From contig OZ242006.1 of NCBI GenBank assembly GCA_965204705.1, positions 496,001 through 560,000 of the forward strand: a DNA stretch of 64,000 nt, in the 5' to 3' direction. The notes below the pieces were generated by a model. The model was not told the DNA's origin, searched no databases, and worked only from the letters and a program-made list of their open reading frames with translations. Each line of letters opens with the position of its first letter. Position 1 is the stretch's first letter. The position numbers and the translations under genes are program-made. Below, piece after piece: positions 1 through 7,711 of this stretch. Source of the stretch: Bin5 sp965204705. Its GTDB lineage: Bacteria; Chloroflexota; Anaerolineae; Caldilineales; Caldilineaceae.

Positions 1-1053
1 ATGGCCACTCTCAAAGTCGGAATCATCGGGCTTGGCGGCATCGCCCGCTCCCACTGTGACGCCATCGCCACCCTCGAAAACGTCGAAGTCGTCGCAGTCG
101 CCGATCTCTTCGAAGAGAAGCGCCGCCAGTACATGGACGAATACGACATTCCCAGGGGCTACACCTCCCACACCGAGCTCTTGAAGGATGATGAGATCGA
201 CGCCGTCGCCGTCGTACTCGGCCATCACCTCCACCACCGCCTCACCGTCGACGCCTGCAACGCCGGCAAGCACGTCCTCGTCGAGAAGCCGATGGCGCTC
301 AGCCTCGAGCAGTGCGACGACATGATCGGGGCCGCCGCCAGCAACAACGTCAAGCTCATGGTCGGCCATACCCCGCACTTCTCTGGCATCCTCCTCAAAA
401 TGAAGGAGATCCTCGATTCCGGCCGCCTGGGCCCGCTCATGACGATCGTCTGCTACTCGTGCAAAAACTGGACCTATGCCAACCGCGCGCCCCAGTACCG
501 CAGCCGTTTCCATGGCGGCGGCATGTGGCTCACCAACGGCGTCCACGTCGTCGACCGCCTCACCTGGCTCATGGCCTCCCAGGCCGTATCCGTATCCGCC
601 AGCATCGGCACACGCGCCCACTACCAGGCCGCCGACGACACCGCCACAGCACTCATCCGCTACAAGAACGGTCTCGCCGGCGCCGCAATCTCGATCGCCT
701 TCGCCGACGGGCCGCCCATCATGGATACCCAGGTCATCTGCACCAACGGAACCGTGCGTATCGGCGGTGGCAGACAACCGTTCCTCCAGATCGGGCAGGG
801 GAATGAGTGGGAGGATATCCCTTATGACGACCCGCCGGCCGTCATGCACCATGAGTGGAAGTCCTTTGTCGAATCGATCGAACAGGACATTGAGCCGCCC
901 GCCTCCGGCGAGTGGAGCCGCCACATCATGGAGATCCTCTTCGCCGCCGAGAGTTCGGCCATCACCGGGCAGGACGTTGTTCTGCAAAGCGGCCTCTCCT
1001 GGACCCACCAGCGCGGCGGCATTCCCGTCACCCGTGATCACGGCTGGATCTGA
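1..1053 (+). CDS. Gfo/Idh/MocA family oxidoreductase (copy A)
   Basis: Probable NAD(P)-dependent sugar or cyclitol dehydrogenase of 350 residues, a normal family length. The Rossmann dinucleotide site is visible at the N-terminus (VGIIGLGGIA, residues 6-15). The family EKP motif (VLVEKPMAL) lies near residue 95, and the C-terminal substrate domain carries GGGMWLTNGVHVVDRLTWL around residues 170-190, with the His and Asp typical of the active site. The ATG is at the first base of the window; MATLKVGIIG is a normal start, so the gene is probably complete. The next gene is a close duplicate in the same direction. Substrate cannot be read from sequence. Confidence 0.9.
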   Translation: MATLKVGIIGLGGIARSHCDAIATLENVEVVAVADLFEEKRRQYMDEYDIPRGYTSHTELLKDDEIDAVAVVLGHHLHHRLTVDACNAGKHVLVEKPMALSLEQCDDMIGAAASNNVKLMVGHTPHFSGILLKMKEILDSGRLGPLMTIVCYSCKNWTYANRAPQYRSRFHGGGMWLTNGVHVVDRLTWLMASQAVSVSASIGTRAHYQAADDTATALIRYKNGLAGAAISIAFADGPPIMDTQVICTNGTVRIGGGRQPFLQIGQGNEWEDIPYDDPPAVMHHEWKSFVESIEQDIEPPASGEWSRHIMEILFAAESSAITGQDVVLQSGLSWTHQRGGIPVTRDHGWI

Positions 1054-1199
1054 GGCGTATAGCCGCGTGGGTCGCTTTACTTCACCGACACGGCATGGCA
1101 AACTAAACCTGCAATCCCGGCCACTAACCAGACACACCTTCCCGCTACATCAATAGATCGTACCAACTGCTGCAACCCACAGGAGCGAAACAGACAGAC

Positions 1200-2252
1200 A
1201 TGGCGAAATTGAAAGTCGGAATCATCGGGCTGGGCGGCATCGCACGCGCCCACTGTAGTGCCATTGACACGCTTGACAATGTCGAGGTCGTCGCCGTCGC
1301 CGACCTCTTCGAGGAAAAGCGCCGCGAATACATGGAGAAGTACGATATTCCCAAGGGCTATCCCACGCACACCGAGCTTCTGAAGGACGACGAGGTTGAG
1401 GCCGTCGCCGTCGTGCTCGGCCATCAGCTCCATCACCGTCTCACCGTCGACGCCTGCAACGCCGGCAAGCATGTCCTCGTCGAGAAGCCGATGGCGCTCA
1501 GCCTCGAGCAGTGCGACGACATGATCGAAGCCGCCGCCGCCAACAACGTCAAGCTCATGGTCGGCCAGACCCAGCATTATTACGGCACCAGCCTCAAGGC
1601 CAAGGAGATCCTCGATTCCGGCCAGCTCGGTCCGCTGATGACCATCGTCTGCTACATGTCCAAGAATTGGAACTACGCCGGCCGCCCACCCCAGTACCGT
1701 AGCCGTTTCCACGGCGGCGGCATGTGGCTGGCCAACGGCGTTCACGTCGTCGACCGCCTCACCTGGCTAATGGCCTCCCAGGCCGTCTCGGTCTCCGCCA
1801 GCATGGGCACACGCGCCCACTACCAGGCCAGCGACGACACCGCCACCGCCCTGGTCCGCTACAAGAACGGCCTCGCCGGCGTTGCCGTCTCGGTCGGCTT
1901 TGCCGACGGCGCGCCCAACTTTGAGAGCCAGGTCATCTGCACCAACGGCACCCTGCGTTTCAGCCAGCACGGCGAAAAGTTTGTCAAGGTCGGCCAGGGC
2001 GACGAGTGGAAGGACATACCTTTCGACGATCCTCCGGTCGAGATGCACCACGAATGGAGGTCGTTCGTCGAAGCGATCGAACAGGACATCGAGCCGCCCT
2101 CCTCCGGCGAATGGGGCCGCCACATCATGGAGATCCTCTTCGCCGCCGAGAGTTCGGCCATCAGCGGGCGCGAGGTCGTCCTCGAGAGCGGTCACTCCTG
2201 GACCCACCAGCGCCACGGCGTGCCGGTCACTCGCCTTCACGGCTGGGTTTGA
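1200..2252 (+). CDS. Gfo/Idh/MocA family oxidoreductase (copy B)
   Basis: Tandem duplicate of the gene just upstream, also 350 residues and identical over long stretches by eye. Both share the Rossmann start VGIIGLGGIAR, the VLVEKPMALSLEQCDDMI block and the GGGMW...NGVHVVDRLTWLMASQAVSVSAS block. Differences cluster at residues 115-135 and 240-265, in the substrate domain, which suggests altered substrate range rather than a dead copy. The 146-base gap upstream holds an AGGAG-like site about 14 bases before the ATG, slightly far. The following Gfo-type gene starts 11 bases after the stop, so the two are likely co-transcribed. Confidence 0.9.
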   Translation: MAKLKVGIIGLGGIARAHCSAIDTLDNVEVVAVADLFEEKRREYMEKYDIPKGYPTHTELLKDDEVEAVAVVLGHQLHHRLTVDACNAGKHVLVEKPMALSLEQCDDMIEAAAANNVKLMVGQTQHYYGTSLKAKEILDSGQLGPLMTIVCYMSKNWNYAGRPPQYRSRFHGGGMWLANGVHVVDRLTWLMASQAVSVSASMGTRAHYQASDDTATALVRYKNGLAGVAVSVGFADGAPNFESQVICTNGTLRFSQHGEKFVKVGQGDEWKDIPFDDPPVEMHHEWRSFVEAIEQDIEPPSSGEWGRHIMEILFAAESSAISGREVVLESGHSWTHQRHGVPVTRLHGWV

Positions 2253-2263
2253 GGTACAAAACC

Positions 2264-3298
2264 ATGCGAACTGCTCTACTTTCCTACAGCCACCACGGCC
2301 GCGGCATGGCCACCACGACGCGCGACCTCGGCCACGAGATCGTCGCCGTGATGGACGCCGAACAAGGACCCCGCCAGCAGCTGGCCGACGAATTTCAGTG
2401 CCCTGCCTACAGCTCCGCCGGCGAATGTCTCGACGCCAGCCAGCCTGACGCCGTCCTCGTCGCCGGCAAGCATACCGAGATGCCGGACCACGTGCGTGCC
2501 TGCGCCGAACGCGGCCTGCCCTTCCTCCTCGACAAACCCTTCGCCGACTGCGCCGACCGCCTCCGTCCTGCCGCCGAGCTCTGCACACAGCGCGGCGTCT
2601 TCAGCGCCCTGACCCTGCCCAACCGCGGAACGGAGCTTGTAGACATCGTTCAAGGCATGATCGACGACGGCAGCTTCGGCGACCTCGTCCTCTACAACAG
2701 CCGCCTCAACAACGGGCCGCCCTCCCGCTACGATCCCACGCCCTCCGCCTGGCACAACGATGCCACTGTCTCCGGCGGCGGCTGCTGGGCGACCGAGTCC
2801 GCCCACGGCATCGACACCTTCCTGCAGTTCGTCGGCGACCAGCCTGTCACCGCGGTAGGGGGTGTAATTTCCAACTCGATGTACGGTCGCGAAGTAGAGG
2901 ACGTGGCGGTGGGTACTCTTCGCACCGACAACGGCGTAACCGGCATCGTCGAATCCGGTTACAGCTACCCGTCAGGCGCGCGCGGGGGAGACCACAGCTT
3001 TCGCTTCATCGGCACCAAAGCCACGGTCTTGCAGCGTTATGACCAGCAGGGAAACAGGGTAACTGAAGTCCACACAACCGAGGGCGTGACATTCCACGAG
3101 GAATCACCCAACACCCGCGGCATGAAGGAGATCATGCGCAGGGCGCTGGCAGCCATCGAAGAAGGGCGCAGCAGCTTCTCGCCCGATGTCGAGCATGCAG
3201 TGCGAATCCTCGAACTGCAGGACGCGGTCTACGCCCTCGCCCGCGCCAACCCGATGACAAATGGCCCGCATCCACTCGGCGCGCCCGGCGCGGTCTAG
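2264..3298 (+). CDS. Gfo/Idh/MocA family oxidoreductase (divergent third copy)
   Basis: Third oxidoreductase of the run, 344 residues and clearly diverged from the two upstream copies. The open frame extends back to 2006 inside the previous gene; I chose the ATG at 2264 because it lies 11 bases after that stop and homologous-looking sequence begins there. The family lysine motif appears as LLDKPFAD near residue 90, and the substrate domain has SGGGCWATESAHGIDTFLQF near 170-190. The N-terminal glycine-rich loop (SYSHHGRGMATT) is weaker than a classic GxGxxG. A strong bidirectional terminator follows 28 bases after the stop. Substrate unknown. Confidence 0.82.
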   Translation: MRTALLSYSHHGRGMATTTRDLGHEIVAVMDAEQGPRQQLADEFQCPAYSSAGECLDASQPDAVLVAGKHTEMPDHVRACAERGLPFLLDKPFADCADRLRPAAELCTQRGVFSALTLPNRGTELVDIVQGMIDDGSFGDLVLYNSRLNNGPPSRYDPTPSAWHNDATVSGGGCWATESAHGIDTFLQFVGDQPVTAVGGVISNSMYGREVEDVAVGTLRTDNGVTGIVESGYSYPSGARGGDHSFRFIGTKATVLQRYDQQGNRVTEVHTTEGVTFHEESPNTRGMKEIMRRALAAIEEGRSSFSPDVEHAVRILELQDAVYALARANPMTNGPHPLGAPGAV

Positions 3299-3325
3299 CG
3301 CCGGCCTACTGCCATTGAAGAGAAA

Positions 3326-3350
3326 ACCGGCACGCGAATAGCGTGCCGGT
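3326..3350. terminator. Bidirectional rho-independent terminator
   Basis: Perfect 10-bp inverted repeat ACCGGCACGC / GCGTGCCGGT around a 5-base loop, placed between convergent genes (oxidoreductase on plus, PhyH enzyme on minus). An A-run just before it gives a short U-run to the minus-strand transcript; the plus side is less T-rich. Confidence 0.8.
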
Positions 3351-3387
3351 TGGTCGATCCGTAAGCTGATTTTCCCCAGACGAAAAC

Positions 3388-4182
3388 CTACACCCGCCCC
3401 GCAAACGAACGCCCCAAGACCTGCTTAAACGGCGGCATCTTCGGCGCGTCCGTAACCGACGCATCCCGCCGCGACGACGCGCGCATGTAGTGGACCGCAT
3501 AGCCCCGCCGCCTCTGCCCCGACAGGTTGGCGTTGCTCTGGTGCAGCACCAGGCTGTGATGAAAGCTGACGCTGCCCGCAGTCAAAGGCGCGGGCACGAT
3601 CGGCCACTGCTCGCCCCCCAGGTCTTCCAGGAACCAGCCCAACTGCGGCCCTCTCATCATCCCCCAGCGGTGCGTGCCGGGGCAGAAATTCAGGCAACCG
3701 TTCTCCACCGTTGCCTGATCGATCGCTGTCCATGCCGAAACCAGGTCCATCGGGAAAATGTCCCGCCACGACGCCGAATCCTGGTGCCACGGCTGCGCCG
3801 TCCCCGTGACCGGCGCCTTCATAAAGAGCTGATCGCCGTACATCTTGATATCGTAGCAGCCCAACAGATCGGCGATGATGTCGACGATCTTGGCATGGGT
3901 GGCATGACCCCACATGACCTCGTCGTATACGGCCAGATTGTACAGTTTGCGCACTGACAGCACCTGGTCCGCAACTTCACGTTCGCCTTCCCGGAACACC
4001 TTTTCCAGTTGAATACTCGTCTCCGGGATCTGTTCGACCTTGCCGGCCGCGATCAAATCGGTATGCGCCGCCAGTGCCGCCACCTCTTCCGCAGAGAGAA
4101 CGTCCTCTACCGTTAGAAAACCGTTGAGCCTGAACTGCTTTACCTGCTTCTCAGACAGGAAGCGCAGGCGCGGGGTTGACAT
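3388..4182 (-). CDS. Phytanoyl-CoA dioxygenase (PhyH) family protein
   Basis: Fe(II)/2-oxoglutarate-dependent oxygenase-type protein of 264 residues, cytosolic. The iron-binding HxD is visible as WHQDSASW in the middle. The distal His is probably in the FHHSLVLHQSN segment, and the 2-oxoglutarate-binding Arg in SGQRRRGYAVHYM near the C-terminus. The N-terminal FRLNGFLTVEDVLSAEEV is the usual PhyH opening. It is convergent with the Gfo genes across a shared terminator. PhyH proteins in such heterotrophs hydroxylate varied small molecules; the substrate is not predictable here. One of three PhyH genes in the window. Confidence 0.88.
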   Translation of the reverse strand: MSTPRLRFLSEKQVKQFRLNGFLTVEDVLSAEEVAALAAHTDLIAAGKVEQIPETSIQLEKVFREGEREVADQVLSVRKLYNLAVYDEVMWGHATHAKIVDIIADLLGCYDIKMYGDQLFMKAPVTGTAQPWHQDSASWRDIFPMDLVSAWTAIDQATVENGCLNFCPGTHRWGMMRGPQLGWFLEDLGGEQWPIVPAPLTAGSVSFHHSLVLHQSNANLSGQRRRGYAVHYMRASSRRDASVTDAPKMPPFKQVLGRSFAGRV

Positions 4183-4268
4183 ATCAATGTATCCTTTCCC
4201 TGTAACACTTGAGACGGCGACGAAATCAGCTCTTCGTTGACGACCCCTGACCGACTGCTATGCGATCA

Positions 4269-5246
4269 TTACTCCACCCAAGCCTCCGGCGCCGTATCCA
4301 CACCGTGCTTGGCGAACACCGCATCGATCTCGTCCAGCGTCTCTTGATCCAGTGACCAGTCAAGTCCGGCCACGTTTTCCTCAACCTCCTCAGGGCGACG
4401 GAACCCGATCAACGCCACACTGACCACCTGATTCGACAGTGCCCAGCGCAGCGCAAGTTGAGGCATTGACTTGCCGTGCCGGGCAGCGATCGGCTTGAGG
4501 TCGTCTACCGCAGCCACGTTCCTCGCAAAGACCTCCTTCGTCAACAGCGGGATGTTGAAGGCTGTCCCGTTGGAGCGCCAGTCAGTTTCGTCAAACGTCG
4601 TCTCGGGCGTGAACGTCCCCGTCAGCAGCCCATGCGCCAGCGAACCGTAGGTCATCAGCCCAATGCCGTGTTTAGCAATCGTCGGGAAGATCTCGCGCTC
4701 CAGGCGGCGGTCGAACATATGGTACCCGTACTGGGCGATGTCCACCCGCCGCGTCTCCATACAGGTCTCGATCTGCTGCGGGCGAAAGTTGGAAACGCCC
4801 ACAAAGCGGGCCTTTCCCGCTTGCACAATCTCCTCCAGCACGCCCATCGGCTCATCCAGCGGCACATCCCTATCCGGCCAGTGGACCAGATAGACATCCA
4901 CATAATCGGTCCCGAGTGCTTTGAGGCTGCGGTCGATGGCTGCCAGAGCGGTCTCGCGGCGGCTGTCGCGACGCCATTTGCCTTCCTGCTGGTAGATGCC
5001 CCACTTGGTGACGACGATCGCTTCCTGACGCCGCGCGCCAAGGGCCCTGCCCAGAATCTGCTCAGACTGGCCAAAGCCGTAGCCCTCGGCCGTGTCAAAG
5101 AGATTAATCCCAACATCGAGTGCTCGATGCACCGCCTTCACAACGTCGCTCTCGTCAAAGTGTCCGTACCCGCCGCCGATCTCCCAGCAGCCGAAGCCGA
5201 TTGCGGATACGTCCAATCCTGTACGTCCAAATGGGCGATATTCCAT
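4269..5246 (-). CDS. Aldo/keto reductase
   Basis: NADPH-dependent aldo/keto reductase of 325 residues with a complete catalytic tetrad: Asp and Tyr in FDTAEGYGFG (around residues 50-58), Lys in VVTKWG, His in YLVHWPDRD. The N-terminal RPFGRTGLDVSAIGFGCW is typical of the AKR11/YghZ-like group, and the late ALIGFRRPEEVEEN block is the cofactor-binding end. It is separate from the PhyH gene downstream (86-base gap). The region upstream of its start carries an inverted copy of the TGACCAC heptamer repeat. Likely reduces sugar aldehydes or similar carbonyls; the exact substrate is unknown. Confidence 0.9.
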   Translation of the reverse strand: MEYRPFGRTGLDVSAIGFGCWEIGGGYGHFDESDVVKAVHRALDVGINLFDTAEGYGFGQSEQILGRALGARRQEAIVVTKWGIYQQEGKWRRDSRRETALAAIDRSLKALGTDYVDVYLVHWPDRDVPLDEPMGVLEEIVQAGKARFVGVSNFRPQQIETCMETRRVDIAQYGYHMFDRRLEREIFPTIAKHGIGLMTYGSLAHGLLTGTFTPETTFDETDWRSNGTAFNIPLLTKEVFARNVAAVDDLKPIAARHGKSMPQLALRWALSNQVVSVALIGFRRPEEVEENVAGLDWSLDQETLDEIDAVFAKHGVDTAPEAWVE

Positions 5247-5457
5247 CTGTAGGCCTCCATGAAGTGGCTGGTGGTCAGTGGTTGCTTGCTTCCGGAAACT
5301 GTCTGAATTCAGACAGTGTACAACGCGACCTGAGGCGGGTCAACGGGAGCGAAAGAAGGGGGTGCAGTCCAAAATAGGGGTGAACTTTCGTACGCCTCTG
5401 GTAACGACTAAGCTAAAGCCAATTGGCGTCCCCGAGCAGGGCAAGTGCCGTCACCTC

Positions 5458-5551
5458 CGATCACTGACCACTGGCCACTGACCACTGCAGTTGTGCGGTC
5501 GGGCCTTCGGCCCTCCCTTGTGCGGGGGGACTCCCCCCGCAACGCCCCCCT
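5458..5551 (+). repeat. Heptamer array plus GC-rich double-hairpin element (copy 1)
   Basis: A run of TGACCAC-type heptamers (5458-5487) leads through CTGCAG into a conserved element of about 60 bases. That element contains a GGGCC-TTC-GGCCC hairpin and a second G-run/C-run hairpin. The same element recurs at 30035, 41878 and 45833; copies 1, 3 and 4 share the heptamer lead-in. Confidence 0.8.
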
Positions 5552-5647
5552 TACACCATGCCACGTTGGCGCCGCGTCGCCGGCGTACTGTCTATGCCGC
5601 CTGTCGCCCACCCACGTCGTGCCGCGAAGCCGTCCGCCGTGACCACG

Positions 5648-5672
5648 GTAGGGGCAGGCCTTGTGCCTGCCC
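5648..5672. repeat. GTAGGGGC palindromic repeat
   Basis: GTAGGGGCAGGC, a short CTTGT-like centre and a GCCTGCCC arm form a hairpin. Same family as the copies near 42013, 45983, 46035 and 55124. Confidence 0.65.
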
Positions 5673-5726
5673 ACTCTCACCCCAAAAATGGACTGCACCC
5701 GAAATAGAAAAATGAAGAAGGACCGC

Positions 5727-6893
5727 CTATGCGTTGTACATCTCCAGATGCCGCGCCGCGATCACTTCCCAACTGAACTGGCGGGCCGCCTTACGGGCGT
5801 TGACACGCAGCTTCTCCGCCAGGTGCGGGTCCGCAGCAATTCGCCGCACCGCCGCCGCGGTCGCCGCCGGATCCCTGGGCGGAACAAGCAGCAGGTCGGA
5901 GTCAGCCACCAGCTCCGGCGTCGGCGCCTGCGGATGCGTTGTCACGATCGCGCAGCCGTTGGCCAGCGCGGCCGTCAACGTGCTGCGGCGCATGCTCATG
6001 CCGTCCTCATACGGCATCACCAGCACGTCAATGGCATTGAAGTCGGCCGCGACCTCTTCGTCCGACTGGTGGCCCGTCCACTGCACGCGACCGTTCAGCC
6101 CGTGTTCTGCGATGGCAGCCTCGACCCTCTGCAAATAGCTGAAGTTTGTTGCGTCGCTGGCCCCCACCCGTTCGCCAATCATCAACAGATGAACGTCGCG
6201 GCCGTCTGTGGCCAGCGACGCCAGCGTCTCGACCAGCGTCAGCCCGCCTTTGCTCGCGTTGAGAAAGCCGAAATAGCCGAGCACCAGCTGTTCGCCGCCG
6301 TAGCCGCGCGCCGCCCGGCGCTGGGACCGCTCCTCTGCCGTGAACCGGCGGCTCTCGATGTCGCTGCCGATCGGAATCCGGCGAAGCTGGCCGCGCTGCA
6401 CCTGCCCTTGCACCGTTTCCCAGTCACTCTGATTCGTAACCACCACAGCATCCGCTGAGCGCAGCGGCAGGCGCGTCACCCAGTTGCGCAAGCGGGCGCC
6501 GGCCTTGGGAAAGAGATAAGGAACGCGCAGATCGTGATATGTCCAGGCGGCCCGCAGCCCGTGTCGCCGCAGGACGTATGGCAAGACGTTGATGGCCGGA
6601 TGCATCCCGTAGGCGGCCGTCTGAAACTGGACGTGGACCCATTCCGCGCCGGCCGCGCGGGCGCTGACAGGGATATCGGTCAGGATCCGCCAACCCCAGC
6701 CGAGGCGCCCCAGCAGCACCCGAACCGATTCCGATTCTGCGGACGCAGGAACCTGCTCGTCGGTCAGGACGGCAATCTGCGCGCCCTGCGCCTGCAACGC
6801 TGACGCCAGCTCAGCCGTAAACCTGCCGACACCGCCCACCATCGGCGGATATTCGCCCGTGACGAACAGTATTTTCGGTTGCTCTGCCGCCAC
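5727..6893 (-). CDS. Glycosyltransferase family 4 protein
   Basis: GT-B fold glycosyltransferase of about 388 residues. The N-terminal ILFVTGEYPPMVGGVGRFTAEL is the classic GT4 acceptor-side opening. The C-terminal half has the donor-side GYFGFLNASKGG (GT1_PFAM-like domain) and the E-x7-E-type region near VLVMPYEDGMSMRRSTLTAALANG. The open frame begins at a TTG (6902) only one base after an AGGGG site; I prefer the GTG at 6893, which has proper spacing. It closes a minus-strand series that starts with BMP lipoproteins and an ABC ATPase, with a 35-base gap to the gene upstream. Likely role: transfer of a nucleotide-activated sugar to an envelope glycan; acceptor unknown. Confidence 0.87.
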   Translation of the reverse strand: MAAEQPKILFVTGEYPPMVGGVGRFTAELASALQAQGAQIAVLTDEQVPASAESESVRVLLGRLGWGWRILTDIPVSARAAGAEWVHVQFQTAAYGMHPAINVLPYVLRRHGLRAAWTYHDLRVPYLFPKAGARLRNWVTRLPLRSADAVVVTNQSDWETVQGQVQRGQLRRIPIGSDIESRRFTAEERSQRRAARGYGGEQLVLGYFGFLNASKGGLTLVETLASLATDGRDVHLLMIGERVGASDATNFSYLQRVEAAIAEHGLNGRVQWTGHQSDEEVAADFNAIDVLVMPYEDGMSMRRSTLTAALANGCAIVTTHPQAPTPELVADSDLLLVPPRDPAATAAAVRRIAADPHLAEKLRVNARKAARQFSWEVIAARHLEMYNA

Positions 6894-6928
6894 TCTGCTC
6901 AAACCCCTTTAGCTATATGGCCGCCCGG

Positions 6929-7378
6929 TCAGTCGGGAATCCGCTCCTGGAGTGCGGCCAGCAGCTCCTCCTGGCGCGCCACTGCCGGCAAAAACTGCGT
7001 GCGGGGTACCTCCATTTCAACGATGCCGTCAGCCGAAACGGGCCAGTAGACAAGGCTCACGCCGGGCATGAAGCGGCCGGCCTCTTCACAGATGATCATC
7101 TGGCGAAACTGAATCTGCAGGGTCGCCTGTAACGGTGCGCGCACGGTCACGCCGACAGCGGTCAACTCAAGCTGCATCAGCGTCCAGCGCAAATAGATCA
7201 GGGTGAAAGCGATCGCACCCAGAAGGAAAAAAAGGGTAGGCAGGCTGAATCCGTTCAGGATTTCCCACAGGAAGAGCAAAACCACCGCCGCGCCGCCCGC
7301 GGCGAACAAGCGGTATGTTGTACGGGGAAGGTAGACCGGGGCGTCAGTCATCAGACTGAGGGCAAGTAATGCACGCAC
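6929..7378 (-). CDS. Two-TM membrane protein with PH-like domain
   Basis: 149-residue protein with two hydrophobic helices (about residues 25-40 and 47-65) and then a soluble beta-rich tail. The layout resembles small bacterial PH-domain (bPH-like) membrane proteins, but I see no diagnostic motif and call this only by architecture. Start is uncertain: ATG at 7378, or ATG at 7351 giving MTDAPVYLPRTTYRLF, which would remove an odd leader. It lies 11 bases after the next small membrane protein in the operon and just before the glycosyltransferase. Function unknown. Confidence 0.6.
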   Translation of the reverse strand: MRALLALSLMTDAPVYLPRTTYRLFAAGGAAVVLLFLWEILNGFSLPTLFFLLGAIAFTLIYLRWTLMQLELTAVGVTVRAPLQATLQIQFRQMIICEEAGRFMPGVSLVYWPVSADGIVEMEVPRTQFLPAVARQEELLAALQERIPD

Positions 7379-7389
7379 GCCGGCAGGTG

Positions 7390-7710
7390 CTATTCACCGC
7401 TGCTCGGTTGCCGCCGGCTGCTGACCAGCAGCATCGCCAACGCCACCACCGAAAGAACGCCGGCGCCGTAGACGATCATGCGGATGACCTGGCTCTCCCA
7501 CAGTGTCGGCGCAAAGCCGGCAAACCCGCCCAGAATCCCGGCCAGCGGCACCGTCGCAATCAGGACGAAATGGAGCATCATGTACTCGGGAGAAGGGCGC
7601 GGCAAATCCTCGCGTGTGAGGAACTTCATCATCATGTAGATCGCGCCCAGCGGATAGAGTACGCCCACCAGCAGAAGAACGGCCGAGCCTACTTTGTACA
7701 AGATATCCAT
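7390..7710 (-). CDS. Small three-TM membrane protein
   Basis: 106 residues with three predicted membrane helices (about residues 5-27, 47-67 and 78-97) and a short polar C-terminus. Its ATG follows the stop of the ABC ATPase after a single base (TGA-T-ATG), so the two are translationally coupled. The position suggests a membrane partner or accessory of the transporter, but it is far too small to replace the usual BMP-family permeases. I do not recognise a family. Confidence 0.6.
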   Translation of the reverse strand: MDILYKVGSAVLLLVGVLYPLGAIYMMMKFLTREDLPRPSPEYMMLHFVLIATVPLAGILGGFAGFAPTLWESQVIRMIVYGAGVLSVVALAMLLVSSRRQPSSGE

Positions 7711-7711
7711 A

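Larger units (their letters stand above)
5247..5726. other. Repeat-rich intergenic region
   Basis: No gene seen in this gap of about 480 bases between two minus-strand genes. It holds heptamer repeats (5262-5284 on minus, 5458-5487 on plus), one copy of the GC-rich double hairpin (5488-5551) and one GTAGGGGC palindrome (5648-5672). Short open frames here are translations of these repeats. Confidence 0.75.
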
